A stretch of 64,000 bases of DNA from Nageia nagi. Taxonomy: Eukaryota; Pinophyta. The translations under genes were made by a program, and so were the position numbers. The notes beneath the pieces were generated by a model that saw only the letters and a program-made list of their open reading frames with translations, did no database searches and had not been told where the DNA came from. The stretch lies in NCBI GenBank assembly GCA_050084985.1, contig JBITNC010000001.1:114638001-114702000 (forward strand). Reading direction: 5' to 3'. Below, one piece after another: positions 24,440 through 35,813 of the stretch (positions within the stretch are counted from its first letter, which is position 1; the number at the start of each line of letters is the position of its first letter).

Positions 24440-24840
24440 AGAAAAAACTTTTTTAACCACTCCAACAATTTGCAACCATAGAGAAAGGTGAACCTTTTTA
24501 ACCACTCCAACAATTTGCTAACATGGAGAAGGGTGAACCTTTTTAACCACTCCATCTATAAATATAGATATTCTTCCATCAACATGAAAGCAAACAATAT
24601 GATATCCATCCATAAACATGGATGTTTTTCTATCAACATGGAAGCAAATAATGTGGCATCCATCCATAAACATGGATGTTATTCCATCAACATGGAAGCC
24701 AATAATGTGGTATCCATCCATAAACATGGATGTTCTTCCATCAAAATAAAAGAAAATAATGTGGCATCCATCCATAAACATGGATGTTATTCCATCAACA
24801 TGGAAGCAAATAATGTGGTATCCATCAATAAAAATTAAGG
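24440..24840. repeat. Minisatellite: two 47-bp and about five 54-bp units
   Basis: Units of about 47 bp (ACCACTCCAACAATTTGC) are followed by 54-bp units containing ATCCATCCATAAACATGG and CCATCAACATGGAAGC. Because 54 is a multiple of three, the array is open on both strands as 18-residue repeats; I treat those frames as by-products. The units contain short palindromes around CCATG and TCCATCAACATGGA. Confidence 0.9.
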
Positions 24841-25789
24841 TTAAGACCAAGTTATCTATGTCACCAAAGAGACTTTTCACATTTGAGTATATTTCAACCT
24901 TGGGTGTAAGTATTATAATATCTTGTAATTTGAGTAAAAGACTATTTATCTTTGCTTCATATTACACAACTTGACCTTTTGAACTTAACCATTTAATTAT
25001 ATTCCTCTCAAATTGTTATGGGACTAAGTGCTAAGTTTCATTATGGTCTAACTTCAAAGCTTTCATTTAATAATGAATAGAAATTTGAAAGTTCATTATG
25101 ACCTCTTAAATTTGGCAAAGAGACATACTAAACTTCATATTTATAGTCATATTTTGAGCTCTTTAGGTGACCCATTAAATATTTGGTCGAACACTTAACC
25201 CTTTGTAGAAGGTTTCACATGAAATAAGAGCCCATTTTTTAAAAACCAAAATCTATCAATCTTTATTTTACTTGAAATCAAAGATTAATTTATGAAGGAA
25301 AAAAAGATCCTATAATTTTTAATATCAAATATCATAATGATACACTTTATATCCAAAGGAAATTCAAATTCTTTTAAAATTGTTTTAATGTTGTAATGAA
25401 TTTGAACACTTACCCACTTGATCTAATAACTTAATTACTTTTCCACCTTTCAAAACCTTCAATCTCACAAGACAAGGTTAGTCCAAGGAGAGGGAGAAAA
25501 AAATACCTTAGTAAATTTAATTTACTCTCTCCCTCCTTTTAAAGGAAACAAAGAAATATTTTTATTTCTTTAAAAAAAATTAACTCCCCTAAAAAAAATA
25601 ATGGAGAAAAAAAATATCCTCCTTATTAGCATTTCCAAAAAAAAAACACTCAATTACTCCCTTTGTAAAATGAAATATTAGAAAAAAAGTTTTACCTTTA
25701 AGGATAAGATTCGGAGAGAGAAAAAAGAATTACTAATAGCTCTTATATTTTGGAGAGAGAGATTATTGGATATGATTTTTTTTAGATAC
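24841..25789. other. Body of element C, no gene
   Basis: AT-rich, with homopolymer runs (poly-A near 25500-25700). No protein-like open frame. Confidence 0.5.
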
Positions 25790-26273
25790 CATGCAGGCTG
25801 CAACAGACATTAAGTAATACATAGATTATCTAGAATACTTAGTTATCAGAACCATGTCTCAACCAGTAAAGGTAGTTTTTGGTGAAGGTTAGTCTTGAGG
25901 AAAGCTTAATGTGCAAACACGATTTTGGTGCGTAGTCAAATAAAAATATGCAATACAATTAAATAGAAACTAAAGTATAAAATAGAGTATAAGATATTGC
26001 AATACATGTACCAACTCTCGTAAAAAAGTGTACTCAAATCCTTCTGCTGCCTCTTGACAACTCTGCAAAGGTATTGAGGAAACAAAGAACTATGCTTGTA
26101 TGTGGAGGGCGGGTGCCCTCTGTCTGCTCCAGATGTCTTGAACACTGTCAAATTTAACTATGATCTCCAAAAATTAACGATGATATCTAAATTTAGCGAC
26201 GATCTTACCACCTATAGCTAAATAGTAAGCCTTTTCTCTGAATTTACATTCACCATTATGGATGATTATGTCA
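25790..26273 (+). pseudogene. Upstream part of the unrecognised gene fragment in element C
   Basis: From about 25790 base composition changes sharply: less AT-rich, with CG dinucleotides otherwise rare here. Protein-like stretches appear on the plus strand, such as FLVKVSLEESLMCKHDFGA near 25880-25945 and GIEETKNYACMWRAGALCLL near 26070-26130. They are interrupted by AT-rich, intron-like DNA. I do not recognise the product. The evidence is composition and continuity with the better-preserved stretch that follows. Confidence 0.35.
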
Positions 26274-27008
26274 ATCATGTGACTCCATCATTGATTTAGC
26301 TTACGAGATCCACCCAGAGACTATTAGCTCGTTGTTTCAGAACCACCTCAACTCCAGCACTCTTCAGATCCTAAATTGGATACTGATAGGGAAGAGAGTT
26401 CGAAACGGAAGGTAGTCCATCGTATACAGGTGTTTTTCCTGACACATCCAACTGACCTTTTTCTACAGTAAGTTGCACAGTCAAGAAGATCAACAACCCA
26501 TAAAATAGCAGTAAGAGTCACGCATGTAATTACAGTCCTCAGCTACTTAAGCTCTAATGCCATCAATGGATAATATGGCCGCCTTAAAGTGGTGTGTAAA
26601 GGTGGAAACACTGTCAAAGACTGTCAAAAGTAAACACTTAATTAAAATATTTCATGAGAATATGGTTCATCATCCATACAGTCACGTACTACATGAGCTT
26701 CGGCCAAACTTATGCAGTAAACATAGTTCATTCAATCCAGAACTCGGAAACAAGAAGTTTCCCTAAGGATAGGCTTCCTCAAGATAGCTATGTAGGTCTG
26801 ATTCATCCTAGGAAGAGTGTAGTGCCAGCCACACATCAATTAAAATATTTACAGCTTCTCATCCAATAGTACTACCACTCCATTGAATGTGAGGCATGGA
26901 CTTAACAGGTGAGTTATTTAATGCAATTGGTGAAATAATGTCAAAGCCTGTCCAGAGTCGAGGGACCATGCTAATAGTATATGAAATTATCATATTCCAA
27001 GAGGTCTC
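26274..27008 (+). pseudogene. Unrecognised protein-coding sequence, first part, broken by gypsy element E
   Basis: Plus-strand frames with natural protein composition: SIIDLAYEIHPETISSLFQ and LQILNWILIGKRVRNGR (26277-26420), then NMAALKWCVKVETLSKTVKS (from about 26569), then RLPQDSYVGLIHPRKSVVP (about 26770-26830), then MDLTGELFNAIGEIMSK (from about 26895) and a stretch ending at FQEVS at the E insertion. The parts lie in two or three frames, and a few stops interrupt them. Possible splice signals (ACAG before, GTAGTC or GTGAGT after) mean some breaks could be introns. I cannot assign a family. It lies antisense inside element C, which suggests a captured host gene fragment. Confidence 0.5.
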
Positions 27009-27782
27009 TGTTTACAAATAAAAGTGTATTCGAGAATGCAAATAACTGAAATATCTATAGTCCCAAAAGATACATATATCTATTTGTAAATTCTGAGCTA
27101 ACGAATAGCAATTTATAACAAGACAAGTTGATATAGAAGATAATGAATAACTGAAATTGAAATGACATTACTAAACAAGATTGAATTTGTGTACTTACCT
27201 CATAGAGCGTACCTGATATGGATGAATAAAAGATACTGACGAAGCTTCAACAATGAACGGAGTCTGCACACAGTCGTGAAGTGAGATGATCCAAAAAGAA
27301 GGCCATGGACAATCTATTTCATGCTCGAAAGGAGCATCAGTAGTCTGCTTTCATCTACAAGGAGCATCGGTGGTCTTCATTAAACTGTAGTCCATTCCAC
27401 ACTAACTTTGTGCACTCTCAGTGGTCTCAATTTGATACTCAGATAAGCTTAGAATTGTCAGGATGCTCGGATAAGGAAGTACACAAATCCAACCTTGAAT
27501 GGCGATGTCAAGACACCTTAAGGACTGCCATCATCAAGACCAAATATGGGATCATGTATCTCCTTGATGTGGACTTACTATTACATCTTTATTTATATAG
27601 ATAATAATATGACCTATTTCTTAGGTCGACGTGTACCTACATAAATAAGAAGATAGTAAGTCGATGATATATATTAATCATATCCAAAATATCATAAATA
27701 TTCTTGAACTAGACATATAAGTACATGCACATATTACCTAATGTATTAAATTAAATGCATAAATTAATTTTATACGATAATA
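27009..27782 (-). repeat. Element E 3' LTR
   Basis: Starts TGTTTACAAATAAAAG and ends ACGATAATA (terminal CA decayed to TA). Homology with 34551-35338 is clear from 27018 onward; the first nine bases match poorly, so the left edge rests on the TG and the target duplication. Confidence 0.85.
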
Positions 27783-27797
27783 GATGCCCCACTTTGG
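27783..27797 (-). other. Element E polypurine tract
   Basis: The minus strand reads CCAAAGTGGGGCATC directly before the 3' LTR, resembling the tract beside LTR D1. Confidence 0.75.
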
Positions 27798-28639
27798 ATG
27801 AGAAATTGAAAATCACTAGGTGTATTAAGATTTTTCATTCAAAGTATAACTAAGATGTCATAGCAATCAAATATTGATAAGTATAGACAAGCATAATACC
27901 AACACTAATCAATCTATTTTGATACTAAACTATGATAAAGATATCAGAAAGATAAGCAATCATATTGACAAAAGGTATGAGTTTAAGAAAAACTCCTCAT
28001 ATGAAATCCATCATGTTGCCCTTAGTTGGTTTTGATATGCTCCATGAGCTCTAATGATAACCTGCAAAAGAAAGAGTTCTAGGGTCCATAGCCATCTACC
28101 AAGAGGTCATTGATGATAATTACCCATATTTTAGATATATTTTGATATGTGGAGTACAGCCATCTCATATCATTAATGATTCTATCCATTGATCTTGTGG
28201 AAGTTGAACTTCCTACCAAAGAGGCATAATGATAAAATTAGGAGCTAAAACTCCGTTAAGAGGCATATTACAATAAGGAGTGGAGTTGAAACTCTACCAA
28301 GAGGCATGATATGATGATAAGAGTTGAAACTCTATGCCAAGAGGCAAAAAATTAGGATGATGATATGAGAGTTGAAAATCTACACCAAGAGGCATGCAAA
28401 TTTTATGATCTAGGAGCTGAAACTTCTCACCAAGGGGTATCTGATGATCTTTATTTTTGTTATTTCTAATTGTACAATAGGATTGCAGGAGGTGCTTTTT
28501 TGCTAAAATAAAGCATTGGTGCTCCTCTTATGATACTGAAATGACCTTCTATTTTTGGATTTTTATGCCATATACTCCATGCTTATTCCTGTAGGAACAA
28601 TTTTACGGAAATAGATGCATGGAACGACCCATAAGTCAT
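27798..28639 (-). repeat. Element E 3' untranslated region with hairpin-forming repeats
   Basis: Non-coding between integrase and the 3' LTR. At about 28190-28445 five imperfect units of roughly 40 bp each hold a small inverted repeat, such as GAGTTGAAACTC or GGAGCTAAAACTCC, followed by CCAAGAGGCAT or a variant. Confidence 0.6.
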
Positions 28640-29900
28640 CTACATGTGATACTTCTTTAAGTGCCTAGTATTGATGGGATTTTTCAGAACCTCCCCATCT
28701 AATGTAGATAATCTGTATGCACCTCTGCCAAAGACCTCTATGATGATTTATGGACCAACCCAATTTGGTTCAAACTTTCTTTTAAGTTCATCTTTTGTTG
28801 TAGTGTTAAAAACATTCTCTTGGAGAACCATATCTCTAACCTCAAATGCTTTGGGCACCATTTTCTTTCCATAGGCCCTCTTTATTCTTTGTTGATATAT
28901 TTTAAGATGCTCTAATGTATTAATTCTTTTATCAGCTAATATCTCTAGTTGATTTAATCTTGATTTTCATTTTTGTGGTCCCTTCATGATATCTTTGAGT
29001 GCAATTCTCAAAGAAGAGATCTCAATTTCAAGTGGAATGATTGCTTCATCACCATACACAAGAGAGTATGGAGTAGCACTTGTTGTTATTCTTTCAGTTG
29101 TTCTATATGCCCATAAGGCATATGGTAATTGATCATACCAATCTCTACAATTCTTTTTGATAGTTTTTACCAATATATTCTTAATTATTTTATTTCTTAC
29201 TTCAACTTGTCCATTCCCCTAGGGATAGTAAACTAGAAAAAATCTCTATTCAACCTTCATCTTTTTATAAAATTCTCTAATATCTTTTGCTATGAAATTC
29301 ACACCATTATCCATGATCAAGTTTTGAGATATGCCAAATCTACAAATGATATATTCCTTGATGAAATTGATAATGTGTTTTTGTATAGCTATCTTGAAAG
29401 GAATTACCTCAACCCATTTAGTGTAGTATTCGGTGGCCACCAAAATAAATTTGTTCCCCTCACTAGATGGAGGATTGATAACACCCATGAAATCCAAAGC
29501 CCACATTGAAAAAGGCCATGGTGATGTGAATAGTTCAACTCTTGAGTAGGTGTTAATTCTAAGTGTACATGCTTTTGATATTGCTTACATTTTTTGATAT
29601 GTTCATAACAATCATGTTCTATGGTGGGCCACCAATAACCCATTCTAATCAACTCACCATAGACTGATCTTCCATTAAAATGACCTCCACATGCTCCTCC
29701 ATGAGCATGCTCTAATGCTATTTCAATCTTCTCATCATGAAGACATCTCAAAAGAATACCATTAAATGATCTTTTATAAAGTATATCACCAATGATAACA
29801 TACTTTGTAGCAAGCTTTTTTATTCTAATATGTTCTCTCTTATCAAGTGTAGCATCAATAAAGTTATCCTTCAAATATCTGAATATGTGTTGGTACCAAG
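28640..29900 (-). pseudogene. Element E integrase
   Basis: Reading leftwards, the zinc-binding region has EHAHGGACGGHF and HIKKCKQYQKH; the last cysteine of the HHCC set is changed to Tyr. The catalytic core has WALDFMG, IMDNGVNF and GNGQVEVRNK, so the three acidic residues survive, and PYALWAYRTT follows. A C-terminal GPY/F-type module (KFEPNWVGP, then FGRGAYRLSTLDGE) ends at a TAG at 28640-28642. Stops include a TAG at 29219-29221 where Gln is expected (PQGNGQ) and a TAA after NWVGP. Insertion of element cDNA would be its role; it is not functional. Confidence 0.88.
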
Positions 29901-29922
29901 GACTTACCTTATAACCAACCTT

Positions 29923-30290
29923 TTAAGAAACACATACCATTTTCAAGTCCTCTTCAGCAATTGATGGAGTTCCCAAGTTCTTGATAGTGAAAGTAGTCTT
30001 CCTACTTTCTATCTCAATTGGTATTAGTGAAGCTACACTTGCAATTGCATCAGCCAACCTATTATTATTCTTTGGAATATTTTCTAATTTATACTCTTCA
30101 AAGCAAGCAAGTAGTTTTGTAACAAGAACTTGATATGGAATAAGCTTTTCATCTTTGGTGTTATAGATCTCATTGACTTGATTCATTATCAGCTGTGAAT
30201 CTCCATAAATATGCAAATATGTAATACCAATCTCTATAGCTACTTTTAATCCTAATATGAGAGCTTCATATTCTACCATATTGTTAGTGC
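29923..30290 (-). pseudogene. Element E archaeal-like RNase H (second RNase H)
   Basis: An open stretch of about 118 residues with VEYEALILGLKVAIEIG, HIYGDSQLIMNQV and NRLADAIASVAS, which contain the Glu and Asp residues of the archaeal-type RNase H fold. In Ty3/gypsy elements this extra domain between RNase H and integrase marks the Tat lineage. It would help remove RNA from RNA-DNA hybrids. Confidence 0.85.
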
Positions 30291-30599
30291 ATTCAAATGA
30301 TAGTTTTTATGACATGAGAATAACATTATTTTGAGAAAATATCAATGATATTCTTACTTCTGAACCTTGCATACATTGTGATCCATTAAAATACATTTTT
30401 TAGCATTCTAACACCTCTGAAAGAGAAATGCTAACATTCTTATTTTCTTCAGAATAAGGCCATAAATGGTTCTCTTTTGCATGTTCTATGGTTTCTACCA
30501 AAGCACATTCATCTTGAAATTCTTTTCTAAGTTCTATATTATCTTTCGTAAGAAACTTTGCAATAAAATCTGACTGCCTGCCCTTTAACTAATTTTTGT

Positions 30600-31800
30600 T
30601 TTACAAACTTGAGGTCAAACTTCTAAAGTAGCATGATCCATTTTGCTAACCTTCCATTAAGGCATGGTTTTGACATCAAATATCTTAATGGTTCTATTTG
30701 AGTAAGTACATATGTTGTGTTATTAATCATATAATGCCTAAACCTTTTAGTAGCAAATACTATGCATTGACATAACTTCTCAATGGGTGTACCTGATTTT
30801 ATATTCTTTCAATGTTTTGCTAATAAAATAGACTGTTCTCTCTTTACCATCTTCTTCTTTATTTGATAATATTACCCTAAATGCATGTTTTGTATCTGAG
30901 ACATAAAGCCAAAGAGGTTCTCCATGCTTATATGAAGCTAATACCGATGGATGTAGCAAATACTTTTTTATTCTATCAAATGCTTCTTGACACTTAACAT
31001 CCCATTTAAACTCAACTTTTCTCTTAAGTAAATGAGACATAGGAGCTATCTTATCTATTAATTAACAAATAAATCTTCTTATAGCTTGAATCTTACCTTG
31101 AAAACTTCTTAATTGCTTAAGGTTTGTAGGAGGAGACATTTTTGTGATGGCTTTAATTTTCTTTGGATCTACTTCAACTCCTCTCCTAGAGATAATATGC
31201 CCCAAGAGTTTTCTTGATGATACCCCAAATACACATTTTTGAAGTTTGATTCTTAACTTGTACTTCTTCATCCTTTCAAATGCTACTTTTATATCCTTGA
31301 TGTGATCTTTTTTATTCTTTAATTTTATCAAAATATCATTTACATAGATCTCTACTATTTTATGAATAAAGTCATGAAACATATCTCTCATTACTCTTTG
31401 ATATGTGGCTCTTGCATTCTTAAGACCAAATGGCATTACCTTGTAGCAAAAGTTGCCCCAAGGAGTTCTAAAGGTTTTTTTATGCTAATCACTTTCTTTG
31501 ATTTTGATTTGATTATATCTTGAAAATCCATCCATAAATGATAACATCTCATAACCTACCAAATTATCAATGATCATATCTATGTTGGGTAGTGGAAATT
31601 CATCTTTTGGACATGCTTTATTGAGATCTCTAAAATCAGTACATACTCTAATTTCATCTATAGGTTTTGTTATCGAAACTACATTGGCCATCCACTCTAA
31701 ATAATCAATGGGTCTAATAAAACTAGCTTCCAAAAGTTTCTCTATTTCCTTCTTGACTAGTAAAGAAATTTGAAAAGGTATCTTCCTTGGTTTTTGCTTT
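30600..31800 (-). pseudogene. Element E reverse transcriptase and RNase H
   Basis: Begins with the KLLEASFIRPI region and CTDFRDLNKACPKDEFPLP, then FSRYNQIKI, then MPFGLKNARATYQR. The catalytic motif reads YVND instead of YVDD, a change of an essential Asp that would abolish activity. Then come the thumb (GHIISRRGVEVDP) and RNase H (LWLYVSDTKHAF; VYFISKTLKEYKIRYTH). A TAG near 31482 and others break the frame. The gap between 31800 and the protease at 32908 is in heavily stopped frames and shows no recognisable domain. Confidence 0.88.
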
Positions 31801-32907
31801 ATAGGAACTGCTCATTTCTCAACAACCAAGTTATATACTACAAAATTTTCATCTAATCTAAGCATATCTTTATATGACCATGTAAATAATTTAGAATAAT
31901 CATGAAAAGATTTAATCAACTCATTTTGTAAAGGTTCCTCAAGGACCTTACCCATTTTTAGGAATCACAGTGTCTCTTAAGAACCAATGTTGACCTCCTC
32001 TATCTCTTCATTCAACCAAGTCATTTTGGATTCTGATGGTGTCAAAAATGGCAATTTTTCCAACCCTTCAATTTTATCCTCCATAGATTCACCAAAGCAA
32101 GCATGCACATCTAGACAATATTTGTGAGTCCTCTTTTCATGCCTAGCTGGATATTCAATTCTAGCACTCATAGATTCTAAGAAAGCATCATCTTTCTCAA
32201 ATAAGTCTATAGCATGTATTGCATCTTCATCATCTATTTCACATTCAATAACAAAGCAATTTTGATCATCTCTTACTCTTTCATCTTCTTACATTAATAA
32301 CAAATGACTAACCTGAACATCATGATCATCTTCACAATATGGGATAATGCAATATTTATTTTCCTCTATGATTTCTTCTAAAGAGGATCACTAGCGATCT
32401 TTATGGATCTTAGAGAAGCATGGATAGTCCTTTTCCTAAGCCTCTTGTTGTCCATCCAAATCTCTCTCTAGATTGATATTATTGACATTCGTGATAGTGT
32501 ACAAACTAAATTCGATATCTTTGACATTGATTTTCTGTAAATTTGATCATTCTTAGCTAGTATAGCCTCATCTTCTGTATCATACAAAATAAATTTCTCA
32601 AAAAGAACATAATTGCATTACTTGGCTATCTGCTCATTTGCTTCTACCTTGTAAACATTTTCTTTAGAACAAAATTTAAAACATCTATGCAAAGTGGATG
32701 CTACTCCTTCCATGTCATTTATCCAAGGTCTTCTCTAAATAAAATTAAAAGAAAGTTTTCCATCTGTAATGTAGAAGAAGGTCTGAAGCACCTTGTTTTC
32801 CATTTTAATTGGAAGTGTGATGATTCTACACATCTCTTTCAAACACCATCAAACCCCTTAACTCTCATGGTAGTCTCTTCTCTTAGAGGTAACAAATCTA
32901 AATAAAA

Positions 32908-33300
32908 CTATGAAAGCAAGTGAGTGGTGGTAATATTCAAAGCTACCCCACCATCTATCAATGATCTTTTAACTGTATTACCAAAGATATTCATTTCAAT
33001 AAACAATGGTGGATGTAACCAGGTCACATCCTTACTTGTTCTTTCACTAGGGTGAAAAATGATAACATCCCCTTTACTCCATATTTTTGCCTTTTTAGTA
33101 AAAGCAATGATTGAGATGTTCTTGTCTATCTGACTATTCTTGAAAATCTGATTCATCATTTCTCTATGAGATTTTGAAATTTGAAGTAATTCAAACAAAC
33201 TAACCTTTGCTAATGTGTTCTTGAGTTGCTTAATAAGGTTAAAACTTCTTGGATCTTTAGGAAGCTTTTTTTCACATGTGATAGGATTTGTTGCTACTCT
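32908..33300 (-). pseudogene. Element E aspartic protease
   Basis: An open stretch includes LFELLQISKSHREMM, which commonly precedes the protease in Tat-type elements, and the active-site-like SLIDGGVALNI, where related elements have a D-N/S/T-G-S/A motif. The catalytic Asp is present, but the neighbouring residues are altered. It would process the polyprotein. Confidence 0.65.
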
Positions 33301-34491
33301 TGCTCTTCCTTTTGTAAGTGTTGCACATACTTCTTCATAGAAAATTACATTAACATGCTACTCTTTCTTTATATCTTTAACTTCAGTAGGGCAAACATAA
33401 AATCCATCCTTTATAAGCCTTTGTATTTTGTTTCTTAAGCCTCCACATCCATTAGTGGCATGCCGCTTGGTTTGATGATATTTGTAATATCTATCTTCTT
33501 TGTACCATGTTGGCCTCTTTACTTATTCATCTTCCTCTCTCTTAGGTAAAGGTTATAATAATTCCTTTGCCATTAGATCTTTCAAAATAAACTTGGGAGG
33601 TATAGGAAACTTTATGAATTTTCTTTCTTTCTTTTCATCTACCTTTTCTACCACATGAATGGATTTATCTTTTTTTGGTAATTGTAGCTGCTTATCTTTG
33701 GCCCTAGGTTTGTCATCATCTCAATACTTCACAAGACCTAATTTCATAAGGACTTTTTTTTTCCAATAACTTATATATCATATCAAAAATGCTATATGTG
33801 TATAATCAATGACATAAGATTGTAAGGATAATATGATAGCATCCTTGAAAATATTATTTACCTCTTTTTTAGTAAGCTTTGTTTTGATTTGTTGCCATGT
33901 CTTCTTGAATCGTATAACAAATTTTTTAAGATTCTCATTACTACCTTGCCTCATAGCACATAGATCTAAAACAATGACTTCATGCTTGATATTGTGTTTA
34001 TATTGTTTTAGAAATAAGTTTCTCAATTCTTGAAATGATATAACTAACCTTTTAGGTAGAGCATAGAACCATTCACGAACCTCTCCTTCCAAACTATGAG
34101 AAAACAACTTTGCTTGTAATCTTGAATCCACATTGATTTTGAGCTCACACTCATCTTTAAACCCTTGTAAATGTCTCCTAGGATCTCCTTCTCTACTAAA
34201 CTTACAAAACTTGGGATCTTTATAATCTAGTGGTGGCATGCATACACAGATTTCATCACATAAAGGACTACCAAACTCAATTGAATTATCTGACTGAATT
34301 GATCCTCTTGCTAATTGATTAATCTATCTTTGCATACCCTCAATAGTAGCCTAAATGTTATCACTATTACTTCCATCATTGTGTTCAGCTTCTTCGTTAG
34401 GTAGTTCTAGTCCATCACATTGAATATCTCCCAAAAGCTCATCAAGATCTCTTCTCAAAAGACTTTTCAATAATACTCTTAATTGATCCAT
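33301..34491 (-). pseudogene. Element E gag
   Basis: The likely ATG is at 34491 (MDQLRVLLKSLL). In-frame TAGs occur at 34351-34353 and 34324-34326. The retrotransposon gag core follows: KFSREGDPRRHLQGFKD, then LFSHSLEGEVREWFYALP and LFLKQYKHN. After a frame break near 33778 at a poly-A run, a basic region leads to a Y-x-Y-H...C element (YYKYHQTKRHATNGC) like the conserved one in Tat gag. Gag would form the particle. Confidence 0.8.
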
Positions 34492-34550
34492 GTCTAAAAC
34501 AACTTACAAAATTATTTATTAGTCTTAACTAAAACCTTATGGTTTTAGCA

Positions 34551-35338
34551 CAACTACTTATAAAAGTGTATTCGAGAATGCAAATAATTGAAATATCTAT
34601 AGTCTTGAAAGATACATATATCTATTTGTAAATTTTGAACTAATGGATAGCAATTTATAACAAGACAAGTTGATATAGAAGATAATTAATAACTAGAATC
34701 AAAATGAGATTACCAAACAAGATTGAATTTATATACTTACCTCATGGAGTATACCTAATATGGATGAATGAAAGATACTGACAAAGCCTCAATAATGAAC
34801 AAAGTCTACACTTGAAGTTATGAAGCGAGATGATCCAAAAAGAGGGTCATGGATGGTCTATTTTATGCTTGAAAGGAGTATCAATGGTCTACTTTTGTCT
34901 ATAGAGAGCATCAATGATCTTCATTAGACTATATTCCATTCTACACTAACTCTATGTCTCCACACGAACTCTCAATGGTCTCAATTTGATACTCAGATAA
35001 GCTTAGAATTATTAAGATGCCCGCATAATGAAGTACACAAACCTAACCTTGAATGGTGATTTCAAGAGACACCTAAAGTACTACCATCATCAAGACCAGA
35101 TATGGGATCATGTACCTCCTTGATGTGGACTTACTATTAGATACCTATTTATATAGATAGTAATATAACCTACTCCTTAGGTTAGCGTGTACCTACATAA
35201 ACAAGAATATAGTAAATCGATGATATATATTGATCATATCCAAAATATCATAAATATTATTGAACTAGACATATAAGTGTAGGCACATATTTTCTAATGT
35301 ATTAAATTAAATTCATAAATTAATTTTATGGGATAACA
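34551..35338 (-). repeat. Element E 5' LTR
   Basis: Homologous to 27009-27782 and ends GGGATAACA. The leader between this LTR and the gag ATG is only about 60 bp, and I could not identify a known tRNA primer-binding site in it. Confidence 0.85.
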
Positions 35339-35813
35339 ATCTCATTTAATCATGTAGTTGAAAGCTTTGCATATTGTCCAAACTTCCACAGTAGTGCAAA
35401 AGTCTATTTTACAGAGACTTGACATGGAAAAATTAGATTTAAGTTCGATGTGTATGATCTAGGAGCTTTCCCTTATAGGGCATTGTTAACTATGTAGGAA
35501 TGCAAGACTACAAAGTTGAAGAAATGTTTAAGAACGTAGGGAAGGTGGGAGTCAGAATTTGAAGCAATCAAAAAATGCATTGAGTATCTACATAGTAGTA
35601 GAAGATCATCGCCTTCAAAAATAGAGGAGGTGAGTTGGTTGGTAGAGCGATGAGGGTGCACCATGATGAGGCATTATCATTAAGGAATTACCTTCTTATG
35701 TTGTTGAAGGGTGCATGTGGAGTGTTTTCAATGAGGAGATTTGAGCTCTTAAATTCCATTTCTACTTCTGACTATCAATGACTAAAAAAGGCTTTTGATG
35801 CTCTTATACCAAA
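35339..35813 (+). pseudogene. Unrecognised protein-coding sequence, second part, up to the element C LTR
   Basis: Joining the sequence left of E to this segment keeps the plus-strand frame open (FQEVS then FNHVVESFAYCPNFH). It continues through KIRFKFDVYDLGAFPYR and GRWESEFEAIKKCIEYLHS to SPSKIEEVSWLVER. After a one-base frame change it reads MRVHHDEALSLRNYLLML and KGACGVFSMRRFELLNSIS and then LKKAFDALIP. Four stops interrupt it (TGA or TAG, mostly where Trp or Gln would fit). The end of the frame overlaps the primer-binding site of element C, since GCT-CTx-ATA-CCA reads Ala-Leu-Ile-Pro. Composition is protein-like; I do not recognise the family. Confidence 0.5.
35800..35811 (-). other. Element C primer-binding site
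   Basis: The minus strand reads TGGTATAAGAGC, one mismatch from the initiator tRNA-Met complement, 2 bp inside the 5' LTR. Confidence 0.7.

Larger units (their letters stand above)
27009..35338 (-). mobile_element. Element E: Tat-lineage Ty3/gypsy retrotransposon
   Basis: An 8.3-kb minus-strand element with LTRs of about 774 and 788 bp, gag, aspartic protease, reverse transcriptase, RNase H, a second archaeal-like RNase H and integrase, in that order. The two RNase H domains point to the Tat lineage. The target duplication is GTCTC on the left and ATCTC on the right. The boundaries are confirmed because a plus-strand reading frame of the host sequence joins across the insertion. Many stops, at least one frameshift and an altered RT active site make it inactive. 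Confidence 0.92.

Noticed and set aside
24488-24880. Open frames of 116 and 120 codons on both strands
   Set aside because: They are produced by the 54-bp minisatellite; both strands stay open only because the unit is a multiple of three.
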